DNA from: an uncultured Lachnospiraceae bacterium
GTDB lineage: Bacteria; Bacillota; Clostridia; Lachnospirales; Lachnospiraceae
DNA: 30,694 nucleotides
Assembly: GCA_958402795.1 (NCBI GenBank)
Contig: CATXUX010000040.1
Coordinates: forward strand, 1 to 30,694
Direction of reading: 5' to 3'
Position 1 is the stretch's first letter, and every line of letters begins with the position of its first letter. Both the position numbers and the translations under genes were made by a program. The notes under the pieces were generated by a model. The model saw only the letters and a list, made by a program, of their open reading frames with translations, made no database searches and was not told where the DNA came from. Positions 24,423-30,694 of this stretch are shown piece by piece.

Positions 24423-24926
24423 CTGTACAACGAAGGAGATTATATTTCATATGGAAACAACGGGGTCTGCAAAGTAGAAGGGATTATCTATAAAGATGTG
24501 CCGGGAAGCAGGGAAAAGCATCAATATTATATGCTCAAACCCGTCTACCGCCAGAACGGCACGATCTTCTGTCCCGTCGACGAAAGCAAGGGCGCTGTCC
24601 GCAGGAAGATCATGACAAAGGAAGAATGCCGTGATCTGTTGAATCATGCGCCTCAGGTAGAAGATATCCGGTCCAGCAGCCGGAAGGAATTTGACGAGAA
24701 ATGTAAAGAGGCCATTTCCTCAGGACAGTGTACCGAATGGCTGAAAGTCGTAAAGACACTTACCCGCGAACAGGAAACCCGGCGCAGGGAAGGGAAACGG
24801 CTTGCCGCAACTCACGAACGGATCCTGCGGACCGCCGCGGAAAATCTCTGCGGAGAGCTTGCAGTTTCCATGGATCAGGACATTTCGCAGGTAGAGACCA
24901 TGCTCCGCGGTCTGCTCAATTCCTGA
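24423..24926 (+). CDS. CarD/CdnL-family transcription regulator, probable CTG start
   Basis: A 167-residue member of the CarD_CdnL_TRCF family, whose N-terminal Tudor-like domain binds the RNA polymerase beta subunit and stabilises open promoter complexes. The domain is seen as NEGDYISYGNNGVCKVEGI, then YYMLKPVYRQNGTIFCPVD; the C-terminal helical part (about 70-165) ends in HERILRTAAENLCGELA, typical of the DNA-contacting region. The start needs care: GTG 24414 would overlap the ribosome binding site AAAGGAG (24408-24414), whereas CTG 24423 lies 8 nt after it and would give Met-Tyr-Asn-Glu-Gly-Asp-Tyr, matching the usual family N-terminus. No ATG is available nearby. The gene stands alone and converges on the Na/Pi cotransporter gene. 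Confidence 0.88.
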   Translation: MYNEGDYISYGNNGVCKVEGIIYKDVPGSREKHQYYMLKPVYRQNGTIFCPVDESKGAVRRKIMTKEECRDLLNHAPQVEDIRSSSRKEFDEKCKEAISSGQCTEWLKVVKTLTREQETRRREGKRLAATHERILRTAAENLCGELAVSMDQDISQVETMLRGLLNS

Positions 24927-24947
24927 TCCGGCTCTGAGTCAAAAGAA

Positions 24948-25010
24948 CAGGGCCATCTGTCCTGGTCTACGGACAGATGCAGCCATCACACGCCCTGAAA
25001 CGGCGGCGTG
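24948..25010. terminator. Hairpins between the convergent CarD and Na/Pi genes
   Basis: CATCTGTCC and GGACAGATG (24954-24962, 24971-24979) form a perfect 9-bp stem, nested inside CAGGGC/GCCCTG (24948-24953, 24992-24997). An alternative stem CACGCC/GGCGTG (24989-24994, 25005-25010) overlaps the outer arm, so the two folds exclude each other. Neither strand has a clear T-run, so termination is likely but not certain. Confidence 0.45.
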
Positions 25011-26045
25011 CTATCCCTGCAGTTTTCTGCTGACCAACTGTGGATTTGCCGTATCCGCCGGTTCTTTCTTTTTATCAGGTATCAGTTTCATGACAATTTT
25101 AACAAGTACCTGGATCAGGGGGATCCAGATCAGCGTCATCACCACATTAAATGTAGTATGTGCATTTGCGATCTGCCTGGAGATGACTTCTATCTCAGGT
25201 CCTTTCGGAGAGATCATCTGTATGAACTCCGCAAACGGTCCGATAAACCAAATGAACAATAAGCACCCTGAAGCATTAAATATACAATGCGCAAGTGCTG
25301 TTCTTTTTGCATCCTTTGACTGCCCGATACTCGCAAGAAATGCAGTGATCGTTGTGCCGATGTTATCTCCGAGAAGGACGGGGATCGCACCGGTGAGTCC
25401 AATGACGCTGGTGACACCGTCCGGTCCTGGTGTTGACGCAATATTCTGTAGCACTGCAATGGTTGCACTGCTGCTCTGCACGATCATCGTCATCAGCGTT
25501 CCGACTGCCGCGCCGAGTATCGGGATATCTGCCACCTGTTCAATCATGCTGATAAAAATCTCACTGGATGCAAGCGGCTTCATAACGTCTCCCATCGTCT
25601 CAATTCCAAGGAACAAAAGGCCGAATGCAAAGATCGTCTTTCCGATGCTTTTCGCCTTTTCTGATTTGCATACAAAAGAAATGATAAAACCTGCGAAAAT
25701 AATGATATACACATAATCACTCAGTTTGAAAGCAATCAACTGAGCGGTCATCGTTGTCCCGATATTTGCACCGATCACAACGGAAATTGCCTGCGGAAGC
25801 GTCATCAGTCCTGCGCTGACGAACCCGATCGCCATAACGGACGTGGCGCTGCTGCTCTGTAGTACCGCAGTCACAATAGCGCCTGCCAGCGCTCCCATGA
25901 CAGGGTTCTTTGTAAGCACTGCCAAAATACGCTTCATCTTTTCTCCCGCAGCCTGCTGCAGACAGTCGCTCATCATATTCATTCCATACAAAAAAAGAGC
26001 AAGTCCGCCAAGTAACCCAAAAATAATCTGCAGATTCTCATTCAT
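25011..26045 (-). CDS. Na/Pi cotransporter family protein (NptA/PhoU-less form)
   Basis: A 344-residue inner-membrane carrier of the Na+/phosphate symporter family (Na_Pi_cotrans). Two inverted copies of the core are marked by VLQSSSATSVMAIG (near residue 62) and IVQSSSATIAVLQ (near residue 190), each followed by a GANIGTT or GDNIGTT motif. These QSSS repeats line the substrate site in the family. About eight to ten hydrophobic segments are visible. Many bacterial members of 540-600 residues carry a C-terminal PhoU-like domain; this one ends in a basic tail (PDKKKEPAD) with no such domain. ATG 26045 follows AGGAGG. A possible extended -10, TGG-TATAGT, lies near 26147-26155 on the minus strand. 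Substrate may be phosphate or another anion. Confidence 0.9.
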   Translation of the reverse strand: MNENLQIIFGLLGGLALFLYGMNMMSDCLQQAAGEKMKRILAVLTKNPVMGALAGAIVTAVLQSSSATSVMAIGFVSAGLMTLPQAISVVIGANIGTTMTAQLIAFKLSDYVYIIIFAGFIISFVCKSEKAKSIGKTIFAFGLLFLGIETMGDVMKPLASSEIFISMIEQVADIPILGAAVGTLMTMIVQSSSATIAVLQNIASTPGPDGVTSVIGLTGAIPVLLGDNIGTTITAFLASIGQSKDAKRTALAHCIFNASGCLLFIWFIGPFAEFIQMISPKGPEIEVISRQIANAHTTFNVVMTLIWIPLIQVLVKIVMKLIPDKKKEPADTANPQLVSRKLQG

Positions 26046-26238
26046 AGTGTCCTCCTTTACCCGACCGGGGCCTGATCTGCTGTTCTTGCCAAAGCATCTT
26101 TCACCTGTGGCGCATCACCTCAGGCGACATATCCATGTATGATACACTATACCAGTTTTACGGCTGTTTTTTTGTAAGATTTATGTTAAATGTATGTAAA
26201 ATATGCATCCCCAGTGCCAAGGCCGTCTTGCCGGAGGC
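26046..26238. other. Divergent intergenic region, Na/Pi gene side
   Basis: Part of a 387-nt gap between divergent genes. On the minus strand an extended -10-like TGG-TATAGT is seen without a matching -35 box, and the leader of the Na/Pi gene can form CCTG-A-GG/CC-A-CAGG near 26100-26122. No gene, RNA family or operator is recognisable. A weak GCC/GGC hairpin followed by five T residues ends at about 26243 on the + strand, with no gene upstream on that strand. Confidence 0.35.
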
Positions 26239-26285
26239 TTTTTATGATAGGGGAAAGTGTTCTGCACTTTCCCCTATCATAAAAA
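26239..26285. repeat. Perfect 21-bp inverted repeat upstream of the NifU-like gene
   Basis: TTTTTATGATAGGGGAAAGTG is exactly complementary to the downstream arm beginning CACTTTCCCC and ending ATAAAAA, with a TTCTG loop. T residues lie on the 5' side and A residues on the 3' side on both strands, which is the opposite of an intrinsic terminator. A stem this long and perfect is unlikely by chance. It lies about 150 nt before the NifU-like gene and just upstream of its probable promoter. Confidence 0.85.
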
Positions 26286-26322
26286 ACTAATGATTTTGAC
26301 GGAAAGTTGTATAAAGTGACAA

Positions 26323-26351
26323 TTGACGAACCTGTATTTTTGTGAGAAAAT
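26323..26351 (+). promoter_or_regulatory. Possible promoter of the NifU-like/GGGtGRT operon
   Basis: TTGACG (26323-26328) is followed after 17 nt by GAAAAT (26346-26351). A second TTGACG at 26296-26301 with GACAAT 16 nt later offers an alternative. The -35 boxes are good, the -10 boxes weak, so the exact start is uncertain. Confidence 0.4.
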
Positions 26352-26432
26352 AGAGAAAGCTGAGATGTTAATTTATTATCAAATGAGACATGAAGCGCGA
26401 GAAAATCATACATATTTGAAAGGAGTATTAAC

Positions 26433-27125
26433 ATGATTTATTCACAGGAAGTAGAAATGATGTGTCCGGTTGCACAGGGTGCGAACCACGGACCGGCTCC
26501 GATCCCGGAAGAAGCAAAATGGGTACAGGCGAAAGAGGTGAAGGATATCTCCGGTTTTACACACGGCATCGGCTGGTGTGCTCCTCAGCAGGGCGCATGT
26601 AAGCTGACTCTGAACGTAAAAGACGGTATCATCCAGGAAGCTCTGGTTGAAACGATCGGATGTTCCGGAATGACCCACTCTGCAGCCATGGCTTCTGAGA
26701 TCCTCCCGGGAAAGACCATTCTGGAAGCATTGAACACAGACCTTGTATGTGATGCGATCAATACTGCAATGAGAGAACTGTTCCTGCAGATCGTATACGG
26801 AAGAACACAGAGTGCATTTTCCGAAGACGGACTTGCGATCGGCGCCGGACTGGAAGATCTCGGAAAGGGACTCCGCTCTCAGGTCGGAACCATGTATGGA
26901 ACGCTTGCAAAGGGTCCTCGCTATCTGGAGATGGCAGAAGGATATGTAACCGCTATCGCTCTTGACGCAAACGATGAGATCATCGGATACAAGTTCGTAA
27001 GCCTTGGAAAATTCACAGATTTCATCAAGGCAGGCGACACTCCGAACGAAGCGTGGGAAAAAGCGCAGGGACAGTATGGACGTGTGGACGACGCAGTGAA
27101 GCTCATCGATCCGAGAAAAGAATAA
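26433..27125 (+). CDS. NifU/IscU-like iron-sulfur scaffold-type protein
   Basis: A 230-residue protein whose middle resembles the IscU/NifU N-terminal scaffold fold. The block ETIGCSGMTHSAAMASEILPG matches the GCGxAIASSS-type motif of IscU, with Cys77 in the cluster-ligand position; Cys49 and Cys56 in WCAPQQGAC and Cys106 in DLVCDAI are further candidates, and Cys11 lies in the N-terminal extension. It is longer than IscU (about 130 residues), with an extra N-terminal segment and about 70 more residues at the C-terminus (GYVTAIALDANDEIIGYKFV). No isc, suf or nif genes adjoin it. Instead it pairs with the GGGtGRT-family gene 40 nt downstream. ATG 26433 follows AAAGGAG. Scaffold ability is inferred from the motif only; the true role of the pair is unknown. 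Confidence 0.85.
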   Translation: MIYSQEVEMMCPVAQGANHGPAPIPEEAKWVQAKEVKDISGFTHGIGWCAPQQGACKLTLNVKDGIIQEALVETIGCSGMTHSAAMASEILPGKTILEALNTDLVCDAINTAMRELFLQIVYGRTQSAFSEDGLAIGAGLEDLGKGLRSQVGTMYGTLAKGPRYLEMAEGYVTAIALDANDEIIGYKFVSLGKFTDFIKAGDTPNEAWEKAQGQYGRVDDAVKLIDPRKE

Positions 27126-27165
27126 TCGGTGTCAATGTTGAAAATTAAATCAGGAGGACAGATAA

Positions 27166-28176
27166 ATGGCTTTATTTGAATCATATGAGAGAAGAATTGA
27201 TAAAATCAATGAAGTTTTAGGCAGCTATGGGATTGCTTCCATCGAAGAAGCAGAAAAGATCACAAAGGATGCCGGACTCGATGTTTATGCACAGGTAAAA
27301 GGTATCCAGCCGATCTGCTTTGAGAACGCATGCTGGGCATATACCGTAGGCGCGGCGATCGCGATCAAAAAAGGCTGCGAAACCGCAGCAGACGCGGCGG
27401 CGGCGATCGGCGAAGGTCTGCAGGCTTTCTGTATCCCGGGTTCTGTAGCTGACCAGCGCAAGGTTGGTCTCGGACACGGAAATCTCGGCAAGATGCTTCT
27501 GGAAGAAGATACAGACTGCTTCTGCTTCCTTGCAGGACACGAATCATTCGCGGCAGCGGAAGGCGCGATCGGTATCGCAGAAAAGGCAAACAAGGTTCGT
27601 AAGAAACCTCTCCGCGTTATCCTCAACGGTCTTGGAAAAGATGCCGCAAAGATCATCTCCAGAATCAATGGATTTACTTACGTACAGACTGAATACGACT
27701 ACTATACAGGCGAGCTCAAGGAAGTGCAGAGAATCGCTTATTCTGACGGACTTCGCTCCAAAGTAAACTGCTACGGTGCGAACGATGTACGTGAAGGTGT
27801 TGCGATCATGTGGAAAGAGGGCGTTGACGTTTCCATCACCGGTAACTCTACCAACCCGACACGTTTCCAGCATCCGGTTGCAGGCACATATAAGAAAGAA
27901 TGTGTAGAAAAGGGCAAGAAGTATTTCTCCGTTGCATCCGGCGGCGGTACAGGACGTACCCTTCACCCGGATAACATGGCAGCCGGCCCGGCTTCCTATG
28001 GTATGACAGACACTCTGGGACGTATGCATTCTGATGCACAGTTCGCAGGTTCTTCTTCCGTTCCGGCTCACGTAGAGATGATGGGACTCATCGGGGCAGG
28101 AAACAACCCGATGGTAGGTATGACTGTTGCAGTTGCAGTTTCTGTAGAAGAAGCGGCTAAAGCTGGCAAGTTCTGA
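27166..28176 (+). CDS. GGGtGRT-family protein of unknown function
   Basis: A 336-residue cytoplasmic protein of the family named after its motif, seen here as SVASGGGTGRTLHPDNMA near residue 265. Other conserved-looking blocks are CFENACWAYTVGAAIAIKKG (about 51-70), VGLGHGNLGKML, FCFLAGHESFAAAEGA and SSSVPAHVEMMGLIGAGNNP. There is no signal peptide or membrane helix. It follows the NifU-like gene by 40 nt with GGAGG before the ATG, so the two form an operon. In my recollection this pairing is common in anaerobic Firmicutes, and no biochemical role has been shown. The many Gly-rich loops hint at nucleotide or cofactor binding, which is speculation. The gene ends at a strong terminator. Confidence 0.9.
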   Translation: MALFESYERRIDKINEVLGSYGIASIEEAEKITKDAGLDVYAQVKGIQPICFENACWAYTVGAAIAIKKGCETAADAAAAIGEGLQAFCIPGSVADQRKVGLGHGNLGKMLLEEDTDCFCFLAGHESFAAAEGAIGIAEKANKVRKKPLRVILNGLGKDAAKIISRINGFTYVQTEYDYYTGELKEVQRIAYSDGLRSKVNCYGANDVREGVAIMWKEGVDVSITGNSTNPTRFQHPVAGTYKKECVEKGKKYFSVASGGGTGRTLHPDNMAAGPASYGMTDTLGRMHSDAQFAGSSSVPAHVEMMGLIGAGNNPMVGMTVAVAVSVEEAAKAGKF

Positions 28177-28194
28177 AAATCTTTTAAAATAATC

Positions 28195-28236
28195 AAAGGC
28201 TATCGTTGATATACATTGTCAGCGATAGCCTTTTTT
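28195..28236 (+). terminator. Terminator of the NifU-like/GGGtGRT operon
   Basis: AAAGGCTATCG (28195-28205) pairs with CGATAGCCTTT (28223-28233), with extra pairing inside, and ends in a run of six T residues (28231-28236). The A-run on the 5' side also gives a U-run for the convergent minus-strand pncC transcript, so it probably works in both directions. Confidence 0.9.
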
Positions 28237-28288
28237 AGGCGGTTCATTTCTGATCGCGCTGCTTGCCTACATAGATAGGAACAGTTTC

Positions 28289-28816
28289 TTAATTTGTTCG
28301 GAGGAGCATTTCTATCGCCAGTCTGAGCACTTCTTCCACAGTATGTCTCCGGTTTTCCTCCCGGTTTCCATGAAAGCGGCATTCCCTTACTTCTGTTTTT
28401 CCCTGTAAGCTGCACCCGATGTAAACCAGTCCGACCGGTTTTTCCGGTGTACCGCCTCCGGGACCGGCGATTCCGGTAGAACTCAGTCCCATGTCGGCTC
28501 CGGCCGCTTTCGCCGCACCCTCCGCCATTTCCCGGGCAGTCTGGGCGCTTACCGCCCCGAATTGTTCCAGTGTTTCTTCCCGCACACCAAGCAGGCGGTG
28601 TTTTGCCTCATTTGAATACGTCACATATGCCTCGTTTAACACTTCCGACGCTCCGGCAACATTCACGATCGTCCCCGAGATCAGTCCGCCCGTACAGGAT
28701 TCTGCCGTCGTAACGGTCAGATTTCGTTCTGCCAGGAGAGAGACGAGCTGCTCTTCCTGAGAAAGTGCTTTTTCTGTTTCCCTATTCGGCAAAGTCTCTT
28801 TGCTTCTGTCCGCCAT
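28289..28816 (-). CDS. pncC: Nicotinamide-nucleotide amidohydrolase (PncC, CinA C-terminal domain)
   Basis: Deamidates nicotinamide mononucleotide to nicotinic acid mononucleotide in pyridine nucleotide salvage. The 175-residue product corresponds to the stand-alone C-terminal domain of CinA. Family blocks are TTAESCTGGLISGTIVNVAG (about 36-55), YSNEAKHRLLGV and STGIAGPGGGTPEKPVGLVY (about 113-132). The N-terminal 25 residues are a charged extension. The ATG lies one base after the pgsA stop, and the ribosome binding site GGGAGG is inside the end of pgsA, so translation is coupled. The gene is the last of rimO-pgsA-pncC; in many Firmicutes recA follows cinA here, but in this window a convergent operon follows. 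Confidence 0.92.
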   Translation of the reverse strand: MADRSKETLPNRETEKALSQEEQLVSLLAERNLTVTTAESCTGGLISGTIVNVAGASEVLNEAYVTYSNEAKHRLLGVREETLEQFGAVSAQTAREMAEGAAKAAGADMGLSSTGIAGPGGGTPEKPVGLVYIGCSLQGKTEVRECRFHGNREENRRHTVEEVLRLAIEMLLRTN

Positions 28817-28817
28817 C

Positions 28818-29360
28818 TTACATGCCTCCCTGCGTAAGAACCTGTTTGTTCTTGGCTATGTAATCCACCAGTGAAACAACCGTCAATACCAGCGAGATCC
28901 ACATTAAAATCTGCTCGATCACAGAAAAAATACCGCCCAGATCCAGAATCATAACAATGATCATTGTCATCTGGAATACGGTTTTGAATTTGCCCCAGTA
29001 GCTTGCCGCGATCACGATTCCGTTATCCGATGCGATCAGGCGGAATCCGCTGATGATAAATTCTCTTGCAATGATAATGATCACGAACCACGCCGCCAGT
29101 TTTCCTGTCTCGATCATGCAGATCATCGCCGAGCAGACAAGCAGTTTATCTGCCAGCGGATCCATAAATTTTCCAAAATTGGTCACAAGGTTATTCTTTC
29201 TTGCAATCTTTCCATCCAGAAGGTCCGTCAGGCTCGCCACGCAAAAGATTGCCAGTGCGATCCACTTGTTCGCTGCGCCTCCGACGTCTGTCAGCATAAA
29301 AAATACAAAAAACGGTACCATGATCACCCGCAGCACAGTTAGTTTATTCGGTAAGTTCAT
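28818..29360 (-). CDS. pgsA: CDP-diacylglycerol-glycerol-3-phosphate 3-phosphatidyltransferase
   Basis: Makes phosphatidylglycerol phosphate from CDP-diacylglycerol and glycerol-3-phosphate, the committed step to phosphatidylglycerol, in the cytoplasmic membrane. The 180-residue product has the CDP-alcohol phosphotransferase motif as DLLDGKIARKNNL followed by GKFMDPLADK (about 46-72), with all the metal-binding Asp residues in place. The N-terminal MNLPNKLTVLRVIMVPFFV is characteristic of PgsA. About five or six membrane helices are visible. ATG 29360 follows AGGAGG by 8 nt; the gene overlaps the end of rimO by 17 nt. Confidence 0.95.
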   Translation of the reverse strand: MNLPNKLTVLRVIMVPFFVFFMLTDVGGAANKWIALAIFCVASLTDLLDGKIARKNNLVTNFGKFMDPLADKLLVCSAMICMIETGKLAAWFVIIIIAREFIISGFRLIASDNGIVIAASYWGKFKTVFQMTMIIVMILDLGGIFSVIEQILMWISLVLTVVSLVDYIAKNKQVLTQGGM

Positions 29361-30681
29361 CAGATAGTCCTCCTATTAAATCATACTCTTGGGCTCCGGT
29401 TACTGTTACTTTTGCAAAGTCACCGGACAACAGCTCTTCTCCTGTCTCTATAAAAATCAACCCGTCTACATCCGGGGCGTCGCGGTATGTGCGTCCGACG
29501 TAAACCGGCTCGTCCGCAACCTTTCCTTCGATCATCACCAGGACTTCCCGCCCGATCATACGCTCTGCATTGTCGAACGCGATCTCCTGCTGCAGCTCCA
29601 TCAGCTCTGCCTGGCGCTCCTCCTTTACTTCTTCCGGTATCTGATCCGGCATCTCCGCCGCCGGAGTATCCTCCTCCTGCGAATACGTGAATACACCAAG
29701 CCGGTCAAATTCCATCTCATCGATAAATTCCAGCAGTTCCTCGTGCTGTTCTTTCGTCTCTCCCGGGAATCCCGTAATCAGGGTGGTACGCAGACAGATG
29801 TCCGGAATCTCCCTGCGGAGTTTTCCGATCATCTCTGTCAGCTCCTGCTTCGAAGTGCGCCTGCCCATCCGCTTCAGTATCGCGTCGCTGGCATGCTGGA
29901 TCGGGATATCCAGATAGTGACAGATCTTCGGCTCTTCCCGGATCACCCGGATCAGTTCATCGGTGATCTCTTCCGGATAGCAGTACAGTATCCGGATCCA
30001 TCTGAGTCCGCTTATCCTGCAGAGCTTCCCAAGCAGTTCGGGCAGACGTTTCTCTCCGTAGAGATCCTTTCCGTAGACCGTCGTCTCCTGTGCGACAAGT
30101 ATCAGCTCCTTCACGCCCTGCTCCGCCAGTGTCTCTGCCTCCGCCACAAGACGCTCCATCGGGACACTGCGGTATCTTCCCCGTACCTTTGGGATAATGC
30201 AGTAAGTACAGTTTTTATCACATCCTTCTGCAATCTTCAGATACGCATAGTGTCCTCCCGTTGTCACCTGTCGTTTGGTATCCACAAGCGGCAGTGCCTG
30301 AAGATCCTCCATCCGTACAATATGCTGACCGCCCAGCACAGCATCTACGGCATTCAGAACCTTGTCGTACGCGGTTGTTCCCAGCACAGCGTCCACCTCC
30401 GGAACTTCATCCAGAATTTCCTGCTTATACCGCTGTGCAAGGCACCCTGTCACGATCAATGCTTTTAGAATACCATTTGACTTGTACTGCGCCATCTCCA
30501 GGATAGTATCCACACTCTCCTGCTTTGCATCATGGACGAAACAGCATGTATTGATGATGATCACATCTGCCTGAGTCTCATCATCCGTCATCTCATATCC
30601 CCGACCGGCAAGTAATCCAAGCATCACTTCCGTGTCTACCAGATTCTTGTCGCAGCCAAGAGAAATAAACAATAATTTCAT
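29344..30681 (-). CDS. rimO: Ribosomal protein S12 methylthiotransferase
   Basis: Radical SAM enzyme that adds a methylthio group to the conserved Asp of ribosomal protein S12. The 445-residue protein has the three parts expected: an N-terminal MTTase domain with cluster ligands Cys10, Cys46 or Cys47, and Cys80; a radical SAM core with Cys154, Cys158 and Cys161 in GCDKNCTYC; and a C-terminal TRAM domain (about 375-445). The start MKLLFISLGCDKNLVDTE and the YLDIPIQHASD block separate RimO from its tRNA-modifying relative MiaB. ATG 30681 follows AGGAG by 8 nt, and the window ends 13 bases later, so the promoter or an upstream operon partner is not visible. It is co-transcribed with pgsA and pncC. 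Confidence 0.96.
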   Translation of the reverse strand: MKLLFISLGCDKNLVDTEVMLGLLAGRGYEMTDDETQADVIIINTCCFVHDAKQESVDTILEMAQYKSNGILKALIVTGCLAQRYKQEILDEVPEVDAVLGTTAYDKVLNAVDAVLGGQHIVRMEDLQALPLVDTKRQVTTGGHYAYLKIAEGCDKNCTYCIIPKVRGRYRSVPMERLVAEAETLAEQGVKELILVAQETTVYGKDLYGEKRLPELLGKLCRISGLRWIRILYCYPEEITDELIRVIREEPKICHYLDIPIQHASDAILKRMGRRTSKQELTEMIGKLRREIPDICLRTTLITGFPGETKEQHEELLEFIDEMEFDRLGVFTYSQEEDTPAAEMPDQIPEEVKEERQAELMELQQEIAFDNAERMIGREVLVMIEGKVADEPVYVGRTYRDAPDVDGLIFIETGEELLSGDFAKVTVTGAQEYDLIGGLSDELTE

Positions 30682-30694
30682 AGATCACACTCCT

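Noticed and set aside
26239..26285. Long hairpin read as a rho-independent terminator
   Set aside because: The T-run is on the 5' side and the A-run on the 3' side for both strands, the wrong polarity for termination.
1..30694. CRISPR array, prophage or insertion sequence
   Set aside because: No spaced direct repeats, integrase, transposase or phage structural genes were seen. The tandem repeats found are short coding repeats inside one lipoprotein gene.

Overview
The window looks like a chromosomal segment of a gut-type Clostridia bacterium, most likely a Lachnospiraceae member. I infer this from the mid-range GC content, strong AGGAGG-type ribosome binding sites, LplB/LplC-style sugar permeases, a single-chain 1251-residue PurL, the NifU-like/GGGtGRT gene pair, a CarD-family protein and a rimO-pgsA-pncC cluster. 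I see no phage, transposase, CRISPR or rRNA sequence.

Left part (1-17.9 kb) is a carbohydrate-utilisation island. A GH2 beta-galactosidase (294-3389, +) has its own sigma-A promoter and converges on an eight-gene minus-strand transporter operon (13415 down to 3532). In order of transcription the operon encodes a short ABC ATPase, three small membrane proteins with overlapping start and stop codons, an extracellular solute-binding lipoprotein interrupted by one in-frame TGA, a very large repeat-rich lipoprotein, and two permeases. Upstream lie a GH35-type glycosidase (minus), an AraC-family regulator (minus) and, divergent from it, a phosphotriesterase-family hydrolase (+). A 21-bp motif of the form TGTGCTAkTTTTC-N3-AAAAT occurs in front of the transporter operon, the GH35 gene and the phosphotriesterase-family gene, in each case exactly 28 nt before a -10-like hexamer. 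It is probably the operator of the AraC regulator and ties these ten genes into one regulon. The GH2 gene lacks the motif.

Middle part (17.9-24.1 kb) holds a strong hairpin terminator, a two-gene tRNA unit (Val-UAC then Met-CAU, minus) with consensus promoter and terminator, purL for purine synthesis (minus), a TIGR01906-type membrane protein (minus), and a divergent LysR regulator (+). Repeated GTATTC half-sites lie between the last two.

Right part (24.1-30.7 kb) has a CarD-like regulator (+) that seems to start at a rare CTG codon, a short Na/Pi cotransporter (minus), a NifU-like scaffold protein plus GGGtGRT-family protein (+) behind a perfect 21-bp inverted repeat, and the housekeeping operon rimO-pgsA-pncC (minus).

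The most unusual material is the AraC regulon with its non-standard transporter operon, the in-frame stop in the binding-protein gene, the 84-bp palindrome at the GH35 promoter, and the NifU-like/GGGtGRT pair of unknown function.
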